Shown: positions 1-5,692 of the stretch, one piece after another
How the letters are laid out: every line of letters begins with the position of its first letter
How positions within the stretch are numbered: position 1 is the first letter of the stretch
NCBI GenBank assembly: GCA_020425915.1
Contig: JAGQQZ010000723.1
Coordinates: 1 to 11,065 of the forward strand
Source: Planctomycetota bacterium
Lineage (GTDB): Bacteria; Planctomycetota; UBA1135; UBA2386
Length of the DNA: 11,065 nucleotides
Reading direction: 5' to 3'
Position numbers and translations under genes: made by a program
Notes under the pieces: model-generated
Told to the model about the DNA's origin: nothing
Database searches by the model: none
What the model saw: only the letters and a program-made list of their open reading frames with translations

Positions 1-332
1 AACGTCGGCTCGACGCCGCGTTCTCGGCGCTGCGCGACGGTGTCGCCCGCGAGGAGGCCCTCGACTACGACGAACCGCCGGGCTGGATGCAGCCCGTGCG
101 TCATGCGCTCGGCGCGTTGCTGATGGGGGCGGAGCGGCCGGCCGAGGCCGAGGCGGCGTACCGTGCCGATCTCGAGCGTCACCCGAACAACGGCTGGTCG
201 CTGCTCGGACTGTCGAACGCGCTCGCTGCTCAAGGCAAGGACCGGTCCGCGATCGAACTCGAACTCGAGTCGGCGTTCCGTCGCTCGGACGTTCGGCCGC
301 GATCGTCGTGCTATTGCGAACCGGGCAAATGA
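1..332 (+). CDS. TPR-repeat protein, C-terminal part (5' end cut by window)
   Basis: The reading frame is open from the window edge (first full codon at base 3) to a TGA at 330-332, giving about 109 residues of the C-terminus. Tetratricopeptide-like helices are visible: a segment with RHALGALLMGAERPAEAEAAY is followed by a stretch with DLERHPNNGWSLLGLSNAL, the alternation of small and aromatic residues plus a Pro-Asn turn typical of TPR units. TPRs are protein-protein interaction scaffolds. The phrase GWMQPVRHALGALL near the terminal repeats recalls a common group of uncharacterised TPR proteins, but no catalytic domain lies inside the window, so the full function cannot be stated. The last 20 residues or so are Arg/Ser-rich and outside the repeat pattern. 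The gene is followed by a strong hairpin at 340-369, so it probably ends its own transcript before frr. The repeat call is fairly sure; the overall role is unknown. Confidence 0.7.
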   Translation, partial: RRLDAAFSALRDGVAREEALDYDEPPGWMQPVRHALGALLMGAERPAEAEAAYRADLERHPNNGWSLLGLSNALAAQGKDRSAIELELESAFRRSDVRPRSSCYCEPGK

Positions 333-339
333 CCGCCTG

Positions 340-369
340 CCCGGCCTGGACGCGTGCAGCCAGGCCGGG
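340..369 (+). terminator. Perfect 10-bp hairpin between the TPR gene and frr
   Basis: CCCGGCCTGG at 340-349 is exactly complementary to CCAGGCCGGG at 360-369, with a 10-nt loop at 350-359. It starts 8 nt after the TPR stop codon and ends 21 nt before the frr start. A 10-bp all-matched GC-rich stem in this position is most simply a transcription terminator of the TPR gene. It lacks a proper T tract (GCGTCGTTACG follows), so it may be a weak intrinsic terminator or an RNA 3'-end stabiliser. Confidence 0.6.
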
Positions 370-376
370 GCGTCGT

Positions 377-382
377 TACGAT
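377..382 (+). promoter_or_regulatory. Putative -10 element of frr (TACGAT), leaderless arrangement
   Basis: TACGAT fits the TAnnnT core of a sigma-70 -10 box and lies 8 nt before the frr ATG, right after the terminator-like hairpin. A start site 7-9 nt downstream would fall on or next to the ATG. No convincing -35 box is seen 16-18 nt upstream and no Shine-Dalgarno is visible before the ATG. In GC-rich DNA a TAnnnT hexamer can occur by chance, so the call rests on its position. Confidence 0.4.
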
Positions 383-390
383 CCCCGGCC

Positions 391-957
391 ATGAACGAGA
401 TGGTCGACGCGATCGTGTTGGAGTTCGAGGACAAGGTCGAGAAGGCTCTGCACCACTTGACCGAGCACCTGGCGGGAATCCGCACGGGGCGTGCCTCTCC
501 GGCGCTGATCGATTCGATCAAGGTGGAGGCCTACGGCACGATGACGCCGCTCAATCAGGTCTCCCACATCTCGGTCCCGGAAGCGCGGCAGCTGCTCGTC
601 AAGCCGTTCGATCTCTCGATCATCAAGGACATCGAGCGCGCATTGCTGACGTCGGATCTCGGTCTCACGCCGGCCAACGACGGCAAGCTGATCCGGTTGA
701 CGCTGCCGCCCCTGTCGGAGGAGCAACGCAAGAAGCTCGTCGTGAAGGTCAAGGACATGGCCGAGCAGGCCCGGATCGCCCTGCGCAACTCGCGGCGCGA
801 CGCGAACAAGCACGCGGATCAGGCGCTCAAGGAGCACCACATGACCGAGGATGCGAACCACGACCTCCACGACCGCATCCAGGAGATCATCAAGACCGCC
901 GAGACGAAGATCGAGTCGATCCTGGGTCGCAAGACCGAGGAGATCATGACGGACTGA
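391..957 (+). CDS. frr: Ribosome recycling factor (RRF)
   Basis: The 188-aa product matches RRF in length (usually about 185 aa) and along its whole sequence. RRF works with EF-G to split the post-termination ribosome into subunits in the cytoplasm. Visible signatures are the RTGRASPALID block in the first helix (about residues 30-40), then VEAYGTMTPLNQVSHISVPE, then KPFD, SDLGLTP, a LPPLSEEQRKKL segment and the NSRRDANK helix, all in family order. The end is the charged coiled helix of domain I. The ATG at 391 is chosen because it gives the normal N-terminus; the ATG at 400 is three codons in and would also work. No Shine-Dalgarno is visible before either. The frame is open further upstream (to 163), but that part runs through the TPR gene and is not RRF-like. 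The usual bacterial neighbour pyrH is not next to it here; a TPR gene lies upstream and tRNA-Lys downstream. The 192 bp to the tRNA contain no gene that I can support. Confidence 0.97.
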   Translation: MNEMVDAIVLEFEDKVEKALHHLTEHLAGIRTGRASPALIDSIKVEAYGTMTPLNQVSHISVPEARQLLVKPFDLSIIKDIERALLTSDLGLTPANDGKLIRLTLPPLSEEQRKKLVVKVKDMAEQARIALRNSRRDANKHADQALKEHHMTEDANHDLHDRIQEIIKTAETKIESILGRKTEEIMTD

Positions 958-1111
958 CGGTCCGCCCGCGGCTCCGACCCCGTTCCCAGAGCGGTCCTCC
1001 CGATGGGGCTCCGATCGGCCGATCGTGGCGGAATTCCCCCAGCCCGCAATCATGTCCCGGGCGACCGACGAAGGGCCTCAACTTCCCCTTGCGTGCCATG
1101 CGGCGAGCCTG

Positions 1112-1117
1112 TTGACT
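1112..1117 (+). promoter_or_regulatory. Possible -35 box (TTGACT) upstream of tRNA-Lys
   Basis: TTGACT matches five of six bases of the sigma-70 -35 consensus and lies 32 nt before the tRNA 5' end, about where a tRNA promoter would sit. The hexamer 17 nt further on (1135-1140, TGGCGC) is a poor -10, so the promoter is only half supported. Confidence 0.3.
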
Positions 1118-1149
1118 TCTCCGTCTCCCGCCCGTGGCGCCCGCCGTTC

Positions 1150-1221
1150 GGGGGCGTAGCTCAGTGGTAGAGCACCGGATTTTTAATCCGATGGTCGAAG
1201 GTTCGATCCCTTCCGCCCTCA
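1150..1221 (+). tRNA. tRNA-Lys, anticodon TTT
   Basis: A full cloverleaf can be drawn. The 7-bp acceptor stem is 1150-1156 with 1214-1220 (second pair G-U). The D stem is GCTC/GAGC with loop AGTGGTA. The anticodon arm spans 1175-1191 with loop TTTTTAA, which puts anticodon TTT at 1182-1184 (Lys). The variable region is 1192-1196, the T stem is GAAGG/CCTTC with loop TTCGATC, and the discriminator base is A1221. The first pair of the anticodon stem is a C1175/A1191 mismatch. The 3' CCA is not encoded (TGA follows), so a CCA-adding enzyme is needed. The gene is a single tRNA lying between frr and the Trm112-like gene. Confidence 0.95.
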
Positions 1222-1261
1222 TGACATTGGCTGGCCACTGTGCCGTTCGGACGACCCCGCG

Positions 1262-1519
1262 ATGCCCATCGACGCCGAATTCCTGAGCAAGCTCGTCTGT
1301 CCCGAGACGCGACGCCCGTTGCGCCTCGCGACCGCGGACGAGCTCGCCCGCGTCAACGCGGCGATCGCTGCCGGCAAGGTCCATTCGAGCGGGGGAGAGC
1401 CGATTTCCGATCCTCTGGAAGAAGCCCTCGTGCCCGAAGGTGGCACCTTGCTCTACCCTGTGCGGGAGGACGTTCCGGTCCTCCTCGTCGAAGAGGCCAT
1501 TCCGCTGTCGCAAGCTTGA
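1262..1519 (+). CDS. Trm112-like small protein (UPF0434/YcaR type), lacking zinc cysteines
   Basis: The 85-aa product resembles the Trm112/UPF0434 family: an N-terminal LLxxLVCPETRRPL-like segment (residues 8-20) and a C-terminal LLYPVREDVPVLLVEEAIPL segment (63-82), the family's hallmark 'yp.r.giPvLL...A..L'. Trm112 proteins are small activators or platforms for methyltransferases in eukaryotes and archaea; bacterial YcaR-like members have poorly known roles. Classic members have a CPxC zinc half-site; here only Cys13 remains and no other cysteine exists, so zinc binding through cysteines is unlikely. Residues 21-62 form an insert that separates the two conserved halves. The ATG at 1262 is 40 nt after the tRNA, with no clear Shine-Dalgarno. 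The chaperone gene starts 15 nt after this stop, so the two are probably co-transcribed. The family call is good; the function is open. Confidence 0.85.
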   Translation: MPIDAEFLSKLVCPETRRPLRLATADELARVNAAIAAGKVHSSGGEPISDPLEEALVPEGGTLLYPVREDVPVLLVEEAIPLSQA

Positions 1520-1523
1520 TTAC

Positions 1524-1530
1524 GGTGATC
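1524..1530 (+). promoter_or_regulatory. Shine-Dalgarno-like GGTGATC that decides the TTG start
   Basis: GGTGATC is complementary to the 3' end of 16S rRNA (within AAGGAGGTGATC, shifted towards its 3' part). It lies 4 nt before the TTG at 1535. It supports that TTG as the start, since an in-frame TGA at 1526-1528 rules out anything further upstream. The same bases overlap a TACGGT hexamer (1521-1526) that could be a -10 box. Confidence 0.45.
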
Positions 1531-1534
1531 TGAA

Positions 1535-3877
1535 TTGGATTTCTTCCGCAAGTATCAAAAGCCGATCCTCTACTTCGCCGTCTTCTTCGCGTTGATCGTG
1601 TTCTCGATCACGGGTGACGTGATGAACTTCTTCGGCTCGATCTTCCGGGATCAGCAGCCGACGGCGTCGATCGCCGTGCACGGCCACGAGGCGCACCTGA
1701 CCGAGCGTGACTTCCGCACCGCGCGCGCGATCGTGCTGCGGCACGAGCGTGGCGACCCGGTCATGGTGATGCCGAATCTGGGGTCCGTCGATCCCAACGA
1801 CCGACTGTCCGACACCTACGCCGTGCTGCGCCGTGAAGCGCTCGAAGAAGGGATCGAAGCGTCGTGGGACGAGGCCGACCAGGCGATCGAAGCCGTGGCG
1901 CGGGCGTTCGACTCCGATCCGACGAACCTGATCCCGGTCGGGTTCCCGTCCTACGAGTCGTACCGCACCGCCGTATGGGAGAGCCTCCGGATCGCGACGT
2001 TGGCGCGGCTCGAGATGCTCGGTGCCCGCCCGTTCGGTCACGACGCGGTCGAGGACGTCCTCGACGATGCCGAGCTCGTGAAGCTGCGCGTGGCGTCGAT
2101 CGACGGTGACGAGGTCGAGAAGCAGCTCCAGGAGGATCTCGACGCGCGCGACGACGCGAGCGAAGTCGTCCGGAAGTGGGTCGACGAGTTGGAGGACGAC
2201 GACCCGATGCGCCGACAGTTCGTCGACGAGGAGCGGTTCCAGGTCGAGTTCGCCGGAATCCGCGTCGCCGAGTTCGATCCGACGGCGTTCGCCTCGGAAC
2301 TCGAGGGATTCGAGGTGTCCGACGAGGAGGCGCGCAAGTTCTACGACGTCAACCGCTTCAACCTCTACCGCTACGAGGTCGAGGACGAGGCCCCGCCCAA
2401 GGACGGCGAGGAGAAGGAAGACGGGAACGGCGAGACCGATCCGAAGGACGACGCGCCCAAGGACGAAGACGAGAAGGACGGCGCTGCCGAGGACGGGTCC
2501 GACACCCCGCAGGACACCGAGAAGCCGAAGAAGTTCGAGATCCGCGAGTTCGACGAGGTCAAGGACGACGTCATCCGGCGGAAGCAGGCCGAGCACGTGA
2601 TGCAGCAGCTCTGGAAGCAGATCCAGCTGGCGTTGTTCGACCACCTCGCGCCGCAGATCGACGCACGCACCGAGGCGTTCGCGGCGATGAACGAGGCTGA
2701 TGCGGCGCAGATCGAGGCCAAGACCGCGCTGAAGGAAGACCCCGACAACGAGGAGCTCTCGGCGGCGCTCGAGGCGGCTCAGGAGTCCTACGAAGCGAAG
2801 CGAGAGGCGCACGAGGCGGCCGAGAAGGCCGTGACCCGCGCTCGTGACGCGTTCGATCCGCTCGCCAAGTTCGTCGAGATCGCCGGTGGTCGCAAGGGCG
2901 TCTTCACGCTCGACAGCGGTGAGAAGCCGCTTTCGATCACCGGACTGGTCAAGCTCGACGGTCTCGGCGACTGGACCAATGCCTGGGCCGTGCGCGCGAT
3001 GACCGCGGGTCAGGTCTCGTCCCAGGTGCAGTTCTCGAAGGACTGCGTGTTCCAGTTCCGCGTCGGCGAGACCGAGCAGAACAAGATCAAGGGCTTCGAG
3101 GACATCGAGGAGGACGCGACCGCGGCCTACTTGTCGCAGCAAGCCGACGAGAAGGTCGAGAAGGCCAAGGAGGACTTCGAGGCCGCGCTCGCACGCCTGT
3201 CGCGCGAGAAACTCGCCGATCGCGTCGGCGAGATCGAGGGCAAGAAGCAGACCCGGCTCGACGAGCAGATGACCGAGTGGCGCGAAGGCGTCGAGTCCTC
3301 GATCTCCGAAGCCGAGGCCCAGCTCGCGACGACGAGCAGCACGCGCGCGAAGACGCAACTCGAGAAGCGTCTCGCGACGCTGCGCGAGGAACTGGCAGCG
3401 GCAGACGACAAGCGGGCCGAGTTCGAGAAGGCGATCGACGCCGAACTCGAGACCGAAGTCGACGAGGCGCTCGCCGATGCGTACTCGGACGTCCTCGAGG
3501 TCGCGGCCGCGGAGGCCGGGATGACCATCACCGAGGTCGGTCCGTACCGCCGCAATCCGCCGACCTACGGCCCGATCGACTACCTGCCGAAGCCGATCCA
3601 GGTGCTCTTCTACCGCGATCACATCGATGATCTCGAGGTCGGTGACGCGACCGAGGTCATCGAGGACTCCACGTTGCGGACCGTTCAGTTCGCCATCGTC
3701 GACGAGGTAAAGCCGGCGACGGTCGCGGACATGAGTCGACGCGAATTCGTGGACGCCACGTTCACCTACCGCCGTCGCGTGATCAGCAGCGTGTCGAACC
3801 TCAACTACGGAATCGAAGCGTTCAAGGCGCGGCTCGGCTACACCGAGCCGGGCGACGAGACCGCCAAGGGCAAGTGA
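1535..3877 (+). CDS. Membrane-anchored SurA/PpiD-like chaperone with acidic insert and coiled coil
   Basis: The 780-aa product starts MDFFRKYQKPILYF: a short basic tail, then one membrane helix (about residues 10-33), the layout of PpiD-type periplasmic folding factors anchored in the inner membrane. After this come a SurA_N-like helical region (about 45-275), a very acidic low-complexity stretch (about 281-331, rich in Asp, Glu, Lys), a helix with FDEVKDDVIRRKQAEHV (339-355) like the PpiD segment that normally follows a parvulin fold, a helical part (375-440), and a region (440-510) with FDPLAKFVEIAGGRKGVF and AMTAGQVSSQVQFSKDCVFQFRV. The last resembles the second half of a parvulin domain (FaxLA, GG, aL..GevS). 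The HxL first half of an active parvulin is not seen, so isomerase activity is doubtful. Residues 520-665 look like a coiled coil; the C-terminus (666-770) has another PpiD-like block ending in NLNYGIEAFKARLGY. The start is TTG, since no ATG precedes the conserved N-terminus. The likely role is chaperoning of exported proteins (inference). Confidence 0.75.
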   Translation: MDFFRKYQKPILYFAVFFALIVFSITGDVMNFFGSIFRDQQPTASIAVHGHEAHLTERDFRTARAIVLRHERGDPVMVMPNLGSVDPNDRLSDTYAVLRREALEEGIEASWDEADQAIEAVARAFDSDPTNLIPVGFPSYESYRTAVWESLRIATLARLEMLGARPFGHDAVEDVLDDAELVKLRVASIDGDEVEKQLQEDLDARDDASEVVRKWVDELEDDDPMRRQFVDEERFQVEFAGIRVAEFDPTAFASELEGFEVSDEEARKFYDVNRFNLYRYEVEDEAPPKDGEEKEDGNGETDPKDDAPKDEDEKDGAAEDGSDTPQDTEKPKKFEIREFDEVKDDVIRRKQAEHVMQQLWKQIQLALFDHLAPQIDARTEAFAAMNEADAAQIEAKTALKEDPDNEELSAALEAAQESYEAKREAHEAAEKAVTRARDAFDPLAKFVEIAGGRKGVFTLDSGEKPLSITGLVKLDGLGDWTNAWAVRAMTAGQVSSQVQFSKDCVFQFRVGETEQNKIKGFEDIEEDATAAYLSQQADEKVEKAKEDFEAALARLSREKLADRVGEIEGKKQTRLDEQMTEWREGVESSISEAEAQLATTSSTRAKTQLEKRLATLREELAAADDKRAEFEKAIDAELETEVDEALADAYSDVLEVAAAEAGMTITEVGPYRRNPPTYGPIDYLPKPIQVLFYRDHIDDLEVGDATEVIEDSTLRTVQFAIVDEVKPATVADMSRREFVDATFTYRRRVISSVSNLNYGIEAFKARLGYTEPGDETAKGK

Positions 3878-3889
3878 TCCGACGGATGT

Positions 3890-3912
3890 CGGCGGGGCTT
3901 CACGTCCCGCCG
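3890..3912 (+). terminator. Hairpin between convergent genes, possible bidirectional terminator
   Basis: CGGCGGGG at 3890-3897 pairs with TCCCGCCG at 3905-3912 (seven Watson-Crick pairs and one G-T), with loop CTTCACG. It sits 13 nt after the chaperone stop, in the 106-bp gap before the convergent methyltransferase stop, so it could end transcription from both sides. Only a short TTT follows on the plus strand (3917-3919). A second small stem, GCCC-GCC-GGGC at 3969-3979, lies just beyond the methyltransferase stop on the minus strand. Confidence 0.5.
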
Positions 3913-3983
3913 CCCGTTTCGGAGTCCGAGCACCTCGGCCGCGCCTGGTCCGTAGGATCGGATTGGCGGCCCGCCGGGCGGCG

Positions 3984-4763
3984 CTAGGTCGCGGGTCGGG
4001 CGATCGCGATCAGCGAGTGCCCGAACGGGAACGACATGTTGCGCAGGAGGAGCTTCTCCGACCCCATGAACCGCGCGAAGGTGTCGTTGACGATGCCCGG
4101 GAACTCGTGGCTCAGGTTGGTCTCCTCGTCCGGTAGTCCGACGAGTCGTTCCTTCAGCTTCACGGTGAGGACGGCCGGCAGGATGAGCGGGAAGAGGAAC
4201 GTGTTGAAGTAGGTCGCCTTGGTCACGCGGAATCCGGTCTTCCGCAGCAAGCGCTTGAGCGGCCCCCGGCGGTAGCGTCGGCAGTGGTGCACGAGGCGGT
4301 CGTTCTGCGAGTACAGGAATTGGTACGCGGGCACCGAGATGAAGATGCAGCCATCGGGCCGGATCACGCGTCGGACCTCACGCAACACGGCCTCGTCGTC
4401 CGGGATGTGCTCGATCGTGTCGAACAACCCGACGAAGTCGAAGCTCGCGTCGGCGAACGGGAGCGCGTGGCCCGAACCGGTGATGCAGTTCTCGTAGCCG
4501 CGCGAGCGGCAGTAGGCCATCGCGTCGTGTGCGATGTCGAGCCCGAACACGCGCCCGTAACGTTGCAGGGGGCCGAGGAACCCGCCCGGACCGCAGCCGA
4601 CTTCGAGCAGTTCGCGATCGGTCCGGTCGCCGAGCTCACGATCGAGCAGGTCGAAGAAGATCTCGCGACGGCCCCGGAACCAGAAGTGGTGGTCCTCGAG
4701 CTCGGCGAACTGGTCGTAGACCGACGCCTCCATCCGCGCGTACTGCAACGACTCGCCGCTCAT
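3984..4763 (-). CDS. Class I SAM-dependent methyltransferase (last gene of glycan operon)
   Basis: The 259-aa product is a Rossmann-fold methyltransferase of the Methyltransf_11/13 kind. Motif I is LLEVGCGPGGFLG (residues 52-64). The acidic residue after strand 2 is in FGLDIAHD (73-80). GHALPFADASFDFVGLFDTIEHIPD (98-121) is motif II and post-II. RRVIRPDGCIFISVPAYQF (131-149) is motif III. The N-terminal EDHHFWFRGRREIF (23-36) is typical of methyltransferases found in glycan clusters. A hydrophobic stretch at about 186-201 could touch the membrane. The ATG at 4763 shares one base with the stop of the upstream methyltransferase (TGATG) and is preceded by GAGGAA (4774-4769), which sets the start and indicates translational coupling. 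The frame is open further upstream but only through the neighbour gene. The substrate is unknown; context suggests a sugar or lipid-linked glycan. Confidence 0.9.
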   Translation of the reverse strand: MSGESLQYARMEASVYDQFAELEDHHFWFRGRREIFFDLLDRELGDRTDRELLEVGCGPGGFLGPLQRYGRVFGLDIAHDAMAYCRSRGYENCITGSGHALPFADASFDFVGLFDTIEHIPDDEAVLREVRRVIRPDGCIFISVPAYQFLYSQNDRLVHHCRRYRRGPLKRLLRKTGFRVTKATYFNTFLFPLILPAVLTVKLKERLVGLPDEETNLSHEFPGIVNDTFARFMGSEKLLLRNMSFPFGHSLIAIARPAT

Positions 4764-5692
4764 CAGGCTTCCTCGCGCGCGCGCGCCGCGACGACCATCT
4801 CGTCTCCGAAGTTGAGGTAGATGCTCGTGTTCTTCAGCAGGTTCAACGGGCTCAGCAGCCAGCTCACGACCTTGTTGAGTCGCGCGGCGCGCTCGGTGAT
4901 GAAGCCGAACGAGACGTACTTGCCGCCGAACGAACTCGTCAACTGGGTGACGTCGAATCCGGCTTGGTCGAGTGCCCGACGGATCGTCGCCTGGTTGAAG
5001 TGGTAGATGTGTTCCTCGTGTTTGAAGTGATGCCACTTCGGACCGAGGAACTTGGCGAATCGGCTGTCGACGTTCTGCGTCTCGAGGATCAGCATGCCGC
5101 CCGGCTTCAGCATCGCGCGAGCCTGGCGCAGCAACTCCTGCGGATCCGGGACGTGTTCGACGACGTCCCACATCGTCACGAGGTCGAACGAGCCGCGCCG
5201 GTAGCGTTCGTCGTCCGGAACCTCGTGGAGCATGCCCACGTGCACCCGATCCTCACCGAGATGGCGCTGCGCCTCGGACGCGATCGCGGCGGAGACCTCG
5301 ACGCCGTAGCCGTCGTAGCCGTGCTCGCGCATCACGCGGAGGAAGTAGCCCGCCGCGCATCCGACGTCGAGGATCTTGCCGTGCTCGGGGAGGTACTTGC
5401 GCACGAAACGCAGTCGTCGCTCGAACGTCTTCAGGTAGAGCGGAGCCTCGTCGGCGTACTTCGCGTACCCCTTGGTCTTCGGACTGTCGCTCTGCCAGTA
5501 GTCCTCGTCGTAGAGCGTATGGATCGACTCATCGGAGTAACGCGGTGAGACGTAGACGAAGCTGCAACGCGTGCAGCGACGCACCGCGAACGGATCCTCG
5601 GTGAACTCGGTTTCGTGTTCGCGGCTGCCGCAGACCTGGCAGACGTCGATCGGGACGACTTCCCGCGTCGGCGCGTCGGTGCTCGCCGTCAC
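4763..5692 (-). CDS. SAM-dependent methyltransferase with N-terminal zinc ribbon
   Basis: The 309-aa product has two parts. Residues 18-43 hold four cysteines as CxxC...CxxC (18, 21, 40, 43), followed by SFVYVSPRYSDESIHTLYDEDYW, a zinc ribbon of the sort in front of sugar C-methyltransferases. The second part is a class I methyltransferase: KILDVGCAAGYFLRV (motif I, 106-120), DGYGVEVS (strand 2), a FDLVTMWDVVEHVPDPQELL block (motif II and post-II) and LKPGGMLILETQNVDS (motif III). Sugar C-methyltransferases such as TylC3 usually run to about 400 aa with an extra C-terminal domain; that is missing here. The GTG start at 5692 overlaps the upstream stop by 4 nt (GTGA) and has AAGGAG (5706-5701) 8 nt before it, so the start is well supported even though the frame stays open upstream. 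The methyl acceptor is unknown; a sugar or glycolipid is inferred from the operon. Confidence 0.9.
   Translation of the reverse strand: MTASTDAPTREVVPIDVCQVCGSREHETEFTEDPFAVRRCTRCSFVYVSPRYSDESIHTLYDEDYWQSDSPKTKGYAKYADEAPLYLKTFERRLRFVRKYLPEHGKILDVGCAAGYFLRVMREHGYDGYGVEVSAAIASEAQRHLGEDRVHVGMLHEVPDDERYRRGSFDLVTMWDVVEHVPDPQELLRQARAMLKPGGMLILETQNVDSRFAKFLGPKWHHFKHEEHIYHFNQATIRRALDQAGFDVTQLTSSFGGKYVSFGFITERAARLNKVVSWLLSPLNLLKNTSIYLNFGDEMVVAARAREEA

Noticed and set aside
163..390. N-terminal extension of the frr frame back to an ATG at 163
   Set aside because: It overlaps the TPR gene in another frame and reads as Ser/Arg-rich shadow sequence; RRF homology starts at 391.
1012..1025. 14-bp perfect palindrome CGATCGGCCGATCG in the frr-tRNA gap
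   Set aside because: CGATCG is frequent throughout this window and a 14-bp palindrome is expected about once by chance in 11 kb; no second copy was seen, so I do not call it an operator or terminator.
2388..2535. Repetitive GAC/GAG/AAG-rich stretch that looks like a DNA repeat
   Set aside because: No exact repeat unit could be found; it is the codon pattern of the acidic linker in the chaperone protein.
1520..3622. 700-codon open frame on the minus strand opposite the chaperone gene
   Set aside because: Its product is a monotonous Leu/Arg/Val/Asp-rich chain with no family motif, while the plus strand encodes a protein with a clear anchor and PpiD-like blocks. Long antisense frames are expected opposite GC-rich genes heavy in GAG, GAC and AAG codons.
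4764..5171. Longer N-terminus for the 259-aa methyltransferase
   Set aside because: The open frame continues, but the added residues are Arg/Pro/Gly-rich shadow of the neighbouring methyltransferase; the ATG at 4763 has a Shine-Dalgarno and a stop-start overlap.
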